A DNA stretch of 64,000 bases, from assembly GCF_001404515.1 (NCBI RefSeq), contig NZ_CXWE01000008.1, positions 62,001 through 126,000 of the forward strand. The letters are read 5' to 3'. Positions 1-8,694 of this stretch are shown piece after piece. This DNA is from Roseibium album. Its GTDB lineage: Bacteria > Pseudomonadota > Alphaproteobacteria > Rhizobiales > Stappiaceae. The position numbers and the translations under genes were made by a program. Numbering within the stretch: position 1 is the stretch's first letter; every line of letters begins with the position of its first letter. The notes beneath the pieces were generated by a model. It was given only the letters and a program-made list of their open reading frames with translations, was not told the DNA's origin and searched no databases.

Positions 1-24
1 GGGTGTTCTGGATGCATCGGTCAT
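1..24 (-). CDS. choV: ChoV-like ABC transporter ATP-binding subunit, first 8 codons only
   Basis: Only the first eight codons (M-T-D-A-S-R-T-P) are inside the window; the gene runs off the left edge. Its ATG overlaps the TGA of choW in an ATGA junction, the usual sign of translational coupling in transporter operons, and a GGAGG Shine-Dalgarno lies 6-10 bases upstream. The identity as the ATPase is inferred from position: the substrate-binding and permease genes are present and the ATPase is the missing third part of a ChoXWV transporter. No domain can be seen in so short a piece. Confidence 0.55.
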
Positions 25-863
25 CGCTTGCCTCCTTCTTCTTTTCTGAAGAACCGATCAAGCACGATGGCAATGAGAACAATGCAAACGCCAACCTCAA
101 AGCCCTGCGCGATATTCACTGTGTTCAACGCTCGCAGCGTTGGCACACCGAGACCATCGGCACCAACCAGAGCGGCAATCACGACCATGGAAAGCGACAA
201 CATGATCGTTTGGGTCAGCCCGGCCATGATTTGAGGAAGCGCGTAAGGCAACTCTACTTTCCATAGGAGTTGAGATTTCGTTGCGCCGAAAGCCTCCCCT
301 GCTTCAAGCAAAGATTTCGGTGTCGAAGAGACGCCCAGTTGGGTGAGGCGAATAGGCGCCGGGATCGCGAAGATAACGGTTGCGATCAGCCCCGGAACCA
401 TACCCAATCCAAAAAGGATCAAGGCGGGGATGAGATAAACGAAAGTGGGAATGGTCTGCATCAGGTCGAGAACCGGGCGCATTGCTGCATAAAAGCGCGG
501 GTTATGGGCTCCCATGACGCCCACCGGCACGCCGACAACCATGCAGACAACCGCGGCTGCAACAACAAGAGCGAGCGTTTCAGTCGTTTCTTCCCAATAG
601 CCCTGGTTGATGATGAGCAGCAGCGCGATTGCGACAAATAACGCAAACGCAATTTTCCGGTGGACGGCGTAGCCGAGTGCAACCGCCAAGACGACAATGA
701 CCAGTGGTGGCGGTGTTTGAAGAAGCCACAATATGCCATCGATCAACGTCTCCAGAAAAATTGAAATGCCGTCGAACACCCATGCGGCGTTATCAGTCAG
801 CCAATCAAAAAAGGCCTTCGCCCATGGTCCGATCGGCAATTTGTTTTCTGTCAACCAGTCCAA
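21..863 (-). CDS. choW: Choline ABC transporter permease ChoW (ProW family)
   Basis: This 280-residue inner-membrane permease belongs to a quaternary-ammonium ABC importer. About six hydrophobic segments lie between residues 45 and 275. The region around residues 160-230 (APIRLTQLGV, then EAGEAFGATKSQLLWKVELP) is the EAA loop that contacts the ATPase. The start is a TTG codon: no in-frame ATG lies nearby, and GGAG sits 9 bases upstream. It follows choX by 75 bases and overlaps choV, so all three are probably co-transcribed. ProW of a proline/betaine system is the alternative, but the neighbouring binding protein is of the choline type. Confidence 0.88.
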   Translation of the reverse strand: MDWLTENKLPIGPWAKAFFDWLTDNAAWVFDGISIFLETLIDGILWLLQTPPPLVIVVLAVALGYAVHRKIAFALFVAIALLLIINQGYWEETTETLALVVAAAVVCMVVGVPVGVMGAHNPRFYAAMRPVLDLMQTIPTFVYLIPALILFGLGMVPGLIATVIFAIPAPIRLTQLGVSSTPKSLLEAGEAFGATKSQLLWKVELPYALPQIMAGLTQTIMLSLSMVVIAALVGADGLGVPTLRALNTVNIAQGFEVGVCIVLIAIVLDRFFRKEEGGKR

Positions 864-938
864 CCCGCTGCTCCGGTACTTGTTCTTATTTTGGAAAAAG
901 CGCCGGGCAGATGATCCGCACCGGCGCCAAACTGGGCT

Positions 939-1886
939 TTACTCGACGCCAAGGGCGCCTTTCACCGCAGCGAAGCTATCGCCGCCATCAAAGGTTTTGA
1001 CCCCGACAAGCCAGCTTTCGAACGTTGCCGGGTGTACCTTCAGCCACGCAGCGGCCGCCTTGTTCGGATCTTCGCCATCATTCAGGATTGCGCCCATGAT
1101 CTCGTTTTCCATTGCCAGCGAGAACTCGAGGTTTTCAAGAAACTTGCCAACGTTGGGGCACTCTTTGGTGTAGCCTGCACGGACGTTGGTGTAGACCGTC
1201 GCGCCTCCGAAATTCGGGCCGAAAACTTCGTCACCGCCTTCAAGATAGGCCATCTCGAAATTGGCGTTCATCGGATGCGGTTCCCATCCGAGGAATACAA
1301 TGTCGTTATCACGCTTTCCAGCCCGGGCGACCTGCGCGAGCATGCCCTGCTCGGAGGATTCAACCACTTCGAACCCCGCCAGACCAAAAAGGTTCTGGTC
1401 GATCATGCCGATGATCAGACGGTTGCCGTCATTGCCCGCCTCAATGCCATAGATCTTGCCATCGAGATCATCCTGGAACTTGGCAATGTCCTGGAAACTC
1501 TTCAGACCCTTGTCATAGGTGTATTTCGGAACGGCCAGCGTATATTTGGCACCTTCCAGATTGGCTCGCACGGTTTCGACCGAACCATCTTCCCGATAGG
1601 CCTTGATGTCACCTTCCATCGTCGGCATCCAGTTACCGAGGAAAATATCAATGTCATTGTTCTTCATTGAGGCGTAGGTCACCGGAACAGACAGGATCTT
1701 GACTTCAGGATCATAACCGAGCGCTTCCAGAACGACGGACGTTGCCGCGGTGGTTGCAGTGATGTCCGTCCAGCCCACGTCAGAAAAACGAACCGTCTTG
1801 CAGGCTTCCGGCTCGCTTGCAAGCGCTGTTCCGGACAGCATCAGGCCAAGTGCAAGACCTCCAGCGAGTGTCGCTGCGATTTTCAT
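939..1886 (-). CDS. choX: Choline-binding periplasmic protein ChoX
   Basis: This 315-residue substrate-binding protein of a choline ABC importer has a Sec signal peptide (hydrophobic residues 5-22, cleavage after ALA at about residue 23). Known ChoX of Sinorhizobium binds choline in a box of three Trp and one Tyr. The same residues appear here as W39, W86, Y115 and W201, each shifted by four from the published W43, W90, Y119 and W205. An ATG 42 bases upstream gives a longer frame, but the chosen start has AGGAGG 8 bases ahead and places the signal peptide at the N-terminus. The gene diverges from betI, with a BetI-like palindrome between them, so control by choline through BetI is likely. Confidence 0.92.
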   Translation of the reverse strand: MKIAATLAGGLALGLMLSGTALASEPEACKTVRFSDVGWTDITATTAATSVVLEALGYDPEVKILSVPVTYASMKNNDIDIFLGNWMPTMEGDIKAYREDGSVETVRANLEGAKYTLAVPKYTYDKGLKSFQDIAKFQDDLDGKIYGIEAGNDGNRLIIGMIDQNLFGLAGFEVVESSEQGMLAQVARAGKRDNDIVFLGWEPHPMNANFEMAYLEGGDEVFGPNFGGATVYTNVRAGYTKECPNVGKFLENLEFSLAMENEIMGAILNDGEDPNKAAAAWLKVHPATFESWLVGVKTFDGGDSFAAVKGALGVE

Positions 1887-2040
1887 GAGTATACCTCCTG
1901 TGGAATGTGAAATTATTGTTTGGGCCATTTTGAAAAACTGGAAGCGAATTCACGCTCAGGCTTAAGTGCCCCCGATTTATTCTCCAATAGCCTGTTCCTG
2001 ACCAATCCAAACATCCACGGAAAAATTTTGCAAGTTTTCA

Positions 2041-2056
2041 TTGATTGACTGATCAA
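2041..2056. promoter_or_regulatory. BetI-like operator between choX and betI
   Basis: Inverted repeat TTGAT-N6-ATCAA. The sequence from 2040 (ATTGATTGACTGATCAATTA) resembles the Escherichia coli BetI box, which also starts ATTGATTG and ends TCAAT. It lies 34 bases before betI and about 155 bases before choX, so one site could repress both directions until choline is present. This is inferred from similarity and position. Confidence 0.6.
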
Positions 2057-2090
2057 TTAAAAATAAGAAAAAAGAAACTCGGAGATCACG

Positions 2091-2693
2091 ATGCCCAAGG
2101 TCGGAATGGAAGCGGAACGACGGCGCAGTCTCATTGACGCAACCGTCGATGCGATCCACGAGCGTGGATACAGTGACATTACCATGGCCCAGATCGCCAA
2201 GCGGGCTGGTGTTTCCGGTGGTTTGGTACATCACTATTTTGGCTCGAAGGATCAATTACTTGCAGCAACGATGCGGCATCTTCTGACCGAACTCGGCCGT
2301 GCCATTCGTGACAAGCTGGCGAAGGCCGAAACACCGCGAGAACGGATCTCCGCCATTATCGCCGGCAACTTCGCAATTGACCAGTTTCAACCAGCCGTCA
2401 TAGCGGCGTGGCTGGCCTTTTATGTCCAGTCCAGAACCACCGACAGCAACAATCGTCTCTTGCGAATCTACGCCGCCCGGCTTGCATCCAACCTCACCCA
2501 CAACCTCAGATCGTTCATGCCACAGGAAGAAGCCCGCCGGATCGCCGAGGGCACAGCCTCCATGATCGACGGTGTGTGGATCCGGCAGGCCCTGAGCGGT
2601 GCCCGATCCGACCATCAAGCCGCTATCGCAATGGTCGAAGACTACGTCGAAACCCAGATTGCCGCCCTTGCGGGTCGCACCAACGGCTGCTGA
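2091..2693 (+). CDS. betI: TetR-family choline-responsive repressor BetI
   Basis: This 200-residue TetR-type repressor of the glycine betaine pathway has its helix-turn-helix at residues 25-60 (ITMAQIAKRAGVSGG, LVHHYFGSKDQL). The C-terminal part has the BetI features QFQPAVIAAWLAFYVQ and GVWIRQALS. In known systems choline relieves repression of bet genes. The ATG has GGAG 7 bases upstream. It is followed 14 bases later by betA and diverges from choXWV, so a choline sensor sits between uptake and oxidation. Family and gene context agree. Confidence 0.93.
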   Translation: MPKVGMEAERRRSLIDATVDAIHERGYSDITMAQIAKRAGVSGGLVHHYFGSKDQLLAATMRHLLTELGRAIRDKLAKAETPRERISAIIAGNFAIDQFQPAVIAAWLAFYVQSRTTDSNNRLLRIYAARLASNLTHNLRSFMPQEEARRIAEGTASMIDGVWIRQALSGARSDHQAAIAMVEDYVETQIAALAGRTNGC

Positions 2694-2707
2694 GCCGGAG
2701 CTTTTTC

Positions 2708-4366
2708 ATGCCTGACCAGTTTGATTTCATCATCGTGGGCGCCGGATCGGCCGGCTGCGCGATGGCCAGCCGCCTCTCCGAAGACCCGAGCAACAAGGTC
2801 CTGGTGCTGGAATTCGGCGGAACGGATATCGGCCCGCTGATCCAGATGCCGGCTGCCCTCTCCTATCCGATGAACATGCCGTTTTATGATTGGGGTTACG
2901 AAAGCGAGCCTGAACCGCACCTTGGAGGACGCCGCCTGGCAACTCCTCGCGGCAAAGTCATCGGCGGCTCGTCCTCCATCAACGGCATGGTCTATGTGCG
3001 CGGCCATGCGTGTGATTTCGATACCTGGGAAGAGATGGGTGCCAGCGGCTGGGGCTATCGGCATGTGCTTCCTTACTACAAGCGCATGGAGCAGAATCCG
3101 CAGGGTCAGGAAGGTTGGCGCGGGACCGACGGACCGCTGCATGTTCAGCGGGGCACCAAATGGAACCCGCTGTTTCACGCGTTCCGCGATGCGGGCCGTC
3201 AGGCCGGCTACGGCGTTACCGAAGACTACAATGGCGAAAAACAGGAAGGCTTCGGCGACATGGAGATGACGGTCCACAAGGGCCGACGCTGGTCAGCTGC
3301 CAATGCCTATCTGAAGCCAGCCCTGAAGCGCGGCAACCTGGAACTCATAAAGGGGGCCCTGGTTCGCAAGGTTCTGATCGAGAACAACCGGGCTGTCGGT
3401 GTGGAATTCGAAATCGGAGGGGAAATACGCGTTGCCAAGGCACAGCGCGAGGTCATTCTCTCAGCCTCTTCCGTCAACTCACCCAAGATCTTGATGCTGT
3501 CCGGGATCGGTCCTGCCGACCAGCTTACAGATCTCGGCATCGATGTTGTCTCTGACCGCCGGGGTGTCGGTGCCAACCTGCAGGATCACCTGGAACTTTA
3601 TATTCAGCAGGCCTGCACCCAACCGATCACGCTCTATAAACACTGGAATCTCTTTTCCAAGGCGCTGATAGGCGCACAATGGCTGTTTTTCAAAAATGGT
3701 CTGGGCGCGTCGAACCAGTTCGAGAGCTGCGCCTTCATCCGCACGAAAGCCGGCGTGCAATATCCCGATATCCAGTATCATTTTCTGCCTTTTGCCGTGC
3801 GTTACGACGGTCAGGCAGCGGCGGAAGGTCATGGTTTCCAGGCACATGTCGGCCCGATGCGGTCGAAGTCACGCGGCCGGGTGAAACTGTCGTCGAACGA
3901 CCCGAAAGACAAACCCTCGATCCTCTTCAACTACATGTCCCACAACGAGGACTGGGAGGACTTCAGGACTTGCATCCGTCTGACCCGGGAAATTTTCAGT
4001 CAGGAAGCGTTCGCCCCTTATCGTGGCAAGGAAATCCAGCCGGGAGACAGCGTGCAGAGCGACGAAGCGCTCGACGACTTTATCCGGGAGCACGTGGAAA
4101 GTGCTTATCATCCATGCGGCACATGCAAGATGGGCGCTTCAGACGACCCGATGGCGGTGGTCGATCCCGAGTGCCGTGTCATCGGTGTCGATGGTCTGCG
4201 CGTGGCGGACAGCTCGATCTTTCCGCAAATCACCAATGGCAACCTCAACGGACCGTCCATTATGGTTGGCGAGAAGGCAGCCGATCATATCCTTGGCAAG
4301 GATCCGCTGCCGCCTTCGAACCAGCAACCGTGGATCCATCCGGACTGGGAAAACAGTCAACGTTAA
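2708..4366 (+). CDS. betA: Choline dehydrogenase BetA
   Basis: This 552-residue FAD-dependent GMC oxidoreductase oxidises choline to betaine aldehyde at the membrane. The N-terminal FAD site is GAGSAG (residues 11-16). GMC signature one is at GKVIGGSSSINGMVY, signature two near SGIGP, and the catalytic His is in SAYHPCGTCKMG toward the C-terminus. The open frame continues 100 codons further upstream over betI, but the FAD fold begins at residue 7 of the start chosen, and that ATG has GGAG 8 bases ahead. It is the second gene of betIAB. Confidence 0.93.
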   Translation: MPDQFDFIIVGAGSAGCAMASRLSEDPSNKVLVLEFGGTDIGPLIQMPAALSYPMNMPFYDWGYESEPEPHLGGRRLATPRGKVIGGSSSINGMVYVRGHACDFDTWEEMGASGWGYRHVLPYYKRMEQNPQGQEGWRGTDGPLHVQRGTKWNPLFHAFRDAGRQAGYGVTEDYNGEKQEGFGDMEMTVHKGRRWSAANAYLKPALKRGNLELIKGALVRKVLIENNRAVGVEFEIGGEIRVAKAQREVILSASSVNSPKILMLSGIGPADQLTDLGIDVVSDRRGVGANLQDHLELYIQQACTQPITLYKHWNLFSKALIGAQWLFFKNGLGASNQFESCAFIRTKAGVQYPDIQYHFLPFAVRYDGQAAAEGHGFQAHVGPMRSKSRGRVKLSSNDPKDKPSILFNYMSHNEDWEDFRTCIRLTREIFSQEAFAPYRGKEIQPGDSVQSDEALDDFIREHVESAYHPCGTCKMGASDDPMAVVDPECRVIGVDGLRVADSSIFPQITNGNLNGPSIMVGEKAADHILGKDPLPPSNQQPWIHPDWENSQR

Positions 4367-4412
4367 AGAATTGCCGGACAGCCGGTCTCAAGACACAAGC
4401 AGGAGCAATCCA

Positions 4413-5876
4413 ATGCGCGCCCAACCGAAAGCTTCGCACTATGTCGGCGGGTCTTATCTGGAAAGCCAGACAGGCACACCTTTCGATTCGTTCTACCCGG
4501 CAACCGGTGAAGTGATCGCCCGGGTCCACACCGCCGATGATGCGGTCATCGAATCTGCGATTTCCGCAGCGCGCACCGGCCAGGAGGTCTGGGCGGCCAT
4601 GCCGCCGGCCGAACGCGGCCGGATATTGCGCAAGGCTGCAGACATTCTGCGGGAAAAGAACCGCGAACTTTCAGTCCTCGAAACTCTGGACACGGGCAAG
4701 CCGCTGCAGGAAACACTGATTGCGGATGCAGCATCCGGTGCCGATTGCCTGGAGTATTACGGCGGCCTGGCGGCGACACTTACCGGTGAGCATATCGACC
4801 TTGGCGGCTCGTTTGCCTACACAAAGCGGGAACCGCTCGGCATCTGCTTCGGGATCGGTGCGTGGAACTATCCGATCCAGATTGCCTGCTGGAAAGCGGC
4901 TCCGGCTCTTGTCTGCGGCAATGCGATGATTTTCAAGCCGTCGGAAGTCACCCCGTTGAGTGCGTTGAAGTTCGCGGAAGCTCTGACCGAAGCAGGTCTG
5001 CCGGACGGTGTGTACAACGTCATACAGGGGTTCGGCGATGTCGGCGCAAGGATGGTGGCTCATCCGGACATTGCCAAAGTGTCTCTGACCGGGTCCGTGC
5101 CGACTGGAGCGAAAGTGGCGTCGCTGGCAGGTGAGCATCTCAAGAAGACAACGCTTGAGCTTGGCGGCAAATCGCCTCTGATCATCTTTGACGATGCCGA
5201 TGTTGAAAATGCGATTTCAGCGGCGATCAATGCAAATTTCTATTCCACCGGCCAGATCTGTTCCAACGGCACACGCGTCTTCGTGCACAAGGCTATCAAG
5301 GAACAATTCCTTTCCCGCCTTGCAGAACGAACATCCAGTGCCGTGCTCGGCGATCCGCTGGATGAAGCAACAAACATCGGCCCGCTGGTTTCCAGGCAGC
5401 AATTCGACAAGGTGCTGTCCTACATGCAGATAGGCCAGGACGAAGGCGCCCGCCTGGTCTGCGGTGGCGGGTCTGCACAGGTCGACAGTTTTCCTGAAGG
5501 CTATTTCGTCCAACCGACGGTCTTTGCGGACGTTCGGGACAACATGCGTATTGCACGGGAAGAGATTTTCGGTCCAGTGCTCAGCGTACTCGACTTCGGA
5601 GATGAAGACGAGGTCGTTGCGCGTGCCAATGACACGGAATTCGGTCTTGCAGCCGGCGTGTTTACCAAGGACATCCAGCGGGCGCATCGTGTGATCGGCA
5701 AACTGGAGGCAGGCACCTGCTGGATCAATACCTATAACCTGACCCCGATTGAAATGCCGTTCGGCGGTTACAAGAAATCCGGCATCGGCCGGGAAAACGG
5801 TCACGCCGCGATCGAGTATTACAGCCAGATCAAAAGCATCTATGTTGAAATGGACGGGGTGGAAGCGGCGTTCTAG
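4413..5876 (+). CDS. betB: Betaine aldehyde dehydrogenase BetB
   Basis: This 487-residue NAD(P)-dependent aldehyde dehydrogenase completes choline to glycine betaine conversion in the cytosol. The family's catalytic residues are visible: Asn152 in GAWNYP, Glu249 in TLELGGKSP and Cys283 in GQICSNGT. The length matches BADH enzymes. The frame is open another 130 codons upstream over betA; the chosen ATG has AGGAG ahead of it and gives the standard N-terminus. It lies 46 bases after betA and is followed by a strong terminator, so it closes the operon. No choline sulfatase (betC) is seen beside it. Confidence 0.94.
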   Translation: MRAQPKASHYVGGSYLESQTGTPFDSFYPATGEVIARVHTADDAVIESAISAARTGQEVWAAMPPAERGRILRKAADILREKNRELSVLETLDTGKPLQETLIADAASGADCLEYYGGLAATLTGEHIDLGGSFAYTKREPLGICFGIGAWNYPIQIACWKAAPALVCGNAMIFKPSEVTPLSALKFAEALTEAGLPDGVYNVIQGFGDVGARMVAHPDIAKVSLTGSVPTGAKVASLAGEHLKKTTLELGGKSPLIIFDDADVENAISAAINANFYSTGQICSNGTRVFVHKAIKEQFLSRLAERTSSAVLGDPLDEATNIGPLVSRQQFDKVLSYMQIGQDEGARLVCGGGSAQVDSFPEGYFVQPTVFADVRDNMRIAREEIFGPVLSVLDFGDEDEVVARANDTEFGLAAGVFTKDIQRAHRVIGKLEAGTCWINTYNLTPIEMPFGGYKKSGIGRENGHAAIEYYSQIKSIYVEMDGVEAAF

Positions 5877-5898
5877 AGGCGTCCCCGTATCTGACAAG

Positions 5899-5937
5899 GG
5901 CGGTTTCCGGGAACGTGACCCGGATTCCGCCTTTTTT
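5899..5937 (+). terminator. Intrinsic terminator of betIAB
   Basis: Stem GGCGG/CCGCC (5899-5903 with 5927-5931), inner stem CCGGG/CCCGG, then six T. It lies 22 bases after the betB stop. Confidence 0.85.
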
Positions 5938-6021
5938 GTTTCCGCGCGTTTTTTCACATTGAAGTTTATTGTGCGACAGCCAGATTAGAAGGCAACCCAT
6001 TCAACTCCGACTGGAGATCGC

Positions 6022-7305
6022 ATGAACCGGCAAGTGCTAGACCCTGCACCGAGAAGCTACGTACAGCATATCTATCTGCTTGCTCGCTCCAACAGGGGCG
6101 CGGCCTGTGCGCCAGACACACAAAACCTGCAAGATGTGCATGACTGGTTGCTGCATGATGCGACCCGGATCGACAATGTCATGCTGATGTTCGAGGAATT
6201 CATGTGGCGTTGCAGAGCGGCCAACCTTGGCATCGACAGGTGTACGCTGCATATCGGTACACTCCACCCCAGGGTCGTCGGATTTTCCTGGGTCTGGAAC
6301 AGCACGGATGAACTGTGCGACGAAATCGCGGCAGATGCCAACGCGGTCAACAATGTCGCCTTCACAAAGAACCCGCTCTACCGGGTGATGCGGGAGGGCG
6401 AGATCATCAAGGTGGATCTTGAGACCGAGGAAGGTGTCAATTCCGGTTCGCTCATGCAGGATCTCGCCGAACAGGGATACACGGCTTATGTCGCCCTTCC
6501 CCTGAGCACGGCGGGCGAAATGCACAACGCCATGACGTTCGCGACGAAACGGCCTGGAGGATTTCCGCCCGTCGACAAGGAACGCATTCGCGGCTTGATC
6601 GACCTCCTGGCACTGCATGTTGAACGGCACATCGTGCAACGGATCGCGCGCAATGTTGCCGATACCTACCTCGGACCGATTGCCGGACGCCGCGTCCTTG
6701 ATGGCGAAATCCGGCGCGGCGATGGCGAAGCGATCAAGGCAGTGGTGTTCATGTCGGACATGCGCGGTTTCACGCAGCTCGCGGACCGCCTCAGCGGGCC
6801 CGAAGTCACCTGCATCCTGAATGCTTATTTCGACCGTGTGTCCGACGCCGTTCTGAACCATGGCGGCGATATTCTGAAATTCATGGGAGACGGTATTCTT
6901 GCCGTCTTCGATCAGGAAGTCCTCGGGGAAAAGGCTGCAGCGGAAGCAGCGGTGAAGGCATCCAGGGAGGCGCTTTCGGCCATCGACGAGCTCAACGATA
7001 CGCCGCCTGCAACCCTGCCTGATCCCGACCTGTGGCAACCACTCAAGATCGGCATCGGATTGCATCGCGGCGAGGTCTTTTTCGGCAATGTCGGCGGGGA
7101 AGACAGACTGGACTTCACCGTCATCGGCCGTGCAGTGAACGAGACCAGCCGCGTGGAATCCCTGTGCAAGCCTCTCGGACAGGAACTGTTGATGACCGCG
7201 CCCGTCAAGGAGGCACTTTCGGGTGACCTGCAGACCGGTCTCAATGAAATGGGGGAACACGCCTTGCGCGGCGTTGGCAAGCCGGTCGCCATTTTTGCTG
7301 CCTGA
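6022..7305 (+). CDS. Class III adenylate cyclase
   Basis: This 427-residue protein has an N-terminal region of about 230 residues of the kind found in rhizobial cyclases, then a class III cyclase domain (about 238-425). Metal-binding aspartates are D246 (MSDMRGFT) and D290 (LKFMGDGILAVF). K286 fits the adenine-selecting lysine, and the transition-state Asn/Arg pair is in VNETSRVES. All catalytic positions therefore look intact, so it should make cAMP. No membrane segment is obvious. The N-terminal half is probably a sensory or regulatory domain with unknown input. It stands alone: upstream is the betB terminator, downstream a convergent hemP. Confidence 0.88.
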   Translation: MNRQVLDPAPRSYVQHIYLLARSNRGAACAPDTQNLQDVHDWLLHDATRIDNVMLMFEEFMWRCRAANLGIDRCTLHIGTLHPRVVGFSWVWNSTDELCDEIAADANAVNNVAFTKNPLYRVMREGEIIKVDLETEEGVNSGSLMQDLAEQGYTAYVALPLSTAGEMHNAMTFATKRPGGFPPVDKERIRGLIDLLALHVERHIVQRIARNVADTYLGPIAGRRVLDGEIRRGDGEAIKAVVFMSDMRGFTQLADRLSGPEVTCILNAYFDRVSDAVLNHGGDILKFMGDGILAVFDQEVLGEKAAAEAAVKASREALSAIDELNDTPPATLPDPDLWQPLKIGIGLHRGEVFFGNVGGEDRLDFTVIGRAVNETSRVESLCKPLGQELLMTAPVKEALSGDLQTGLNEMGEHALRGVGKPVAIFAA

Positions 7306-7478
7306 AGAGAGAATGCGGCCAGTAACTTGACGAAGCTGCAGGTGTCATACCCTTGCGGGCAGGGAGCCAGCAGCCTCTGAAGAGGGCAGTATTCCAAATC
7401 CGGACGGAGTGGAACACCGGATCCCGGTCTCACCACCAACGCGGCCAACCGGGATGACACGGTAGCAGGTCTGGCAGA

Positions 7479-7694
7479 TCACTTCGTCAGAATCAATTTG
7501 CCCTGTTTCGTAATCGACAGGCGATAGGTGTCTTCATTGTGCAGGATCTGGATCTGGCGCAGACCGCTGAAGAGGTCGCGCGAATCAAATTCTGTTTTTG
7601 CCTGTGGTGGCAGCTTTCCTACCAAGACGTGAGGGGAGCTGCCCGAGGAAGTAATTGAGAGGCGGCGCTTTTGGCTGTTGGCGGTAAGTGTCAT
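7479..7694 (-). CDS. hemP: Hemin uptake protein HemP
   Basis: This small protein (71 residues from this ATG) carries the HemP core near its C-terminus: SRDLFSGLRQIQILHN, then YRLSITKQGKLILTK. The family is linked to haem uptake and, in some bacteria (HmuP), to activation of the haem receptor gene. A GTG 39 bases further upstream would give 84 residues but has no visible Shine-Dalgarno, whereas AGGGA lies about 12 bases before the ATG. No haem receptor, ExbB/D or ABC genes are beside it. A RirA-like iron regulator lies 455 bases upstream on the same strand, which suggests iron control. Confidence 0.85.
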   Translation of the reverse strand: MTLTANSQKRRLSITSSGSSPHVLVGKLPPQAKTEFDSRDLFSGLRQIQILHNEDTYRLSITKQGKLILTK

Positions 7695-8093
7695 ACGCGC
7701 AATCGGTCCCTGGCCTTTGCTTTTGCGCTCCACGAATGGGTTTCCACGGAGCGTCCAGATAAGAACAATTAAAAGGTGAGTTTCTTACTCAACTTTATAC
7801 TTGACACTCATACTCAAGTTTTCCTATCAAGGCAATGCCTGATCGAAACGGAACTGGAAATCGCGTCCTCCGGTTTTGAAAGAGACAGGGTCTTCGGTTC
7901 ACCGGAGACGAAAAATGCCAGGCCAGCCAACCGCCCTCTCCTCTCCCTCAGCGGCTAGCCAGCCCGGCCTTTTCTTCAGGCGCCGACCGGCGCGCGATTG
8001 TCTTGAGTGTTTTGCGAATGAACCCGTTTGCATCAACGCCGGATAATACAATGCTCACGCAGCAAGCGGTGCGATGTATCTGGATGGCGGATA
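7695..8093. other. Intergenic region upstream of hemP, with an inverted repeat
   Basis: No convincing gene is present. The one notable element is a perfect inverted repeat ACTTGA-N9-TCAAGT at 7799-7819, about 105 bases before the hemP start. It could be an operator for an iron regulator, but it does not match an iron box that I can name. The 60-codon plus-strand frame at 7776-7958 has no recognisable content. Confidence 0.35.
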
Positions 8094-8122
8094 CGAAAAA
8101 AGCGCCGACCTGACGGTGGCGC
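8094..8122 (-). terminator. Terminator of the Rrf2-family gene
   Basis: Read on the minus strand, an imperfect GC-rich stem (AGGCGCCACC against GGTCGGCGCT, with single-base bulges) is followed by six T. It lies 27 bases after the stop of the regulator. Confidence 0.6.
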
Positions 8123-8148
8123 CTTTCAAAACACAAAAATGGCCGCTT

Positions 8149-8613
8149 TTATGCGTTGGCAGCGATCGGTGTTTCGCCGACATCGATCTTCAAGAGATCG
8201 CGCATGCCGAACCGGTCCTCAGACAGATCCGCAATCGACTTGGTGTCCAGAACATCCATAAAGGCTTCAAGAGCTTCATGCAGCAAGCCGTTGAAGCCGC
8301 AGGACATGATCAGCGGGCAATCCTTGCGGCCGGAGTCGAAACACTCTGCCAGAAGAAAGCTTTCCTCGGCAGCCCGAACAACTTCTCCGACGGTTATCTC
8401 TTCCGCCGGGCGGGCCAGCATGACACCGCCGTTTCGGCCTCGGATCGTTCTGATCAGATTCGCGTCGACCAGCACTTTCATGATCTTGAACAGGTGGGTT
8501 TCAGACATGTCGAAGCTAGCTGCGATGTCGGCAACCTTGCTCGGCTTGTCCGGGTTGACGGCGCAATACATAAGTGCGCGCACGGCATAATTGGTCTGTT
8601 GTGTCAATCGCAT
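8149..8613 (-). CDS. rirA: Rrf2-family iron-sulfur regulator, RirA-like
   Basis: This 154-residue Rrf2 regulator has a winged helix at residues 1-65 (MRLTQQTNYAVRALMYCA at the start, SKVADIAASFDMSETHLFKIM, then RGRNGGVMLARP). C91, C99 and C105 (AECF, DCPL, SCGF) occupy the same numbers as the Fe-S ligands of rhizobial RirA, the iron-responsive repressor. NsrR and IscR share the fold; the AECF...CPL...SCG spacing and nearby hemP favour RirA. A genome may carry paralogues, so the symbol is tentative. The neighbouring LacI-type gene ends 81 bases upstream on the same strand. Confidence 0.75.
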   Translation of the reverse strand: MRLTQQTNYAVRALMYCAVNPDKPSKVADIAASFDMSETHLFKIMKVLVDANLIRTIRGRNGGVMLARPAEEITVGEVVRAAEESFLLAECFDSGRKDCPLIMSCGFNGLLHEALEAFMDVLDTKSIADLSEDRFGMRDLLKIDVGETPIAANA

Positions 8614-8694
8614 CCCGTAGATATGCGTCGCGCTGCCTCAAACGTCAATGCAAAATTTGAATGTACGAGTGTACTTTTAGAAATCCGGGCTAGT

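Noticed and set aside
2408..2707. N-terminal extension of the betA frame over betI
   Set aside because: The FAD fold begins 7 residues after the later ATG, which has its own Shine-Dalgarno.
7776..7958. 60-codon plus-strand frame near hemP
   Set aside because: No domain, no good ribosome site, and it overlaps the likely hemP control region.
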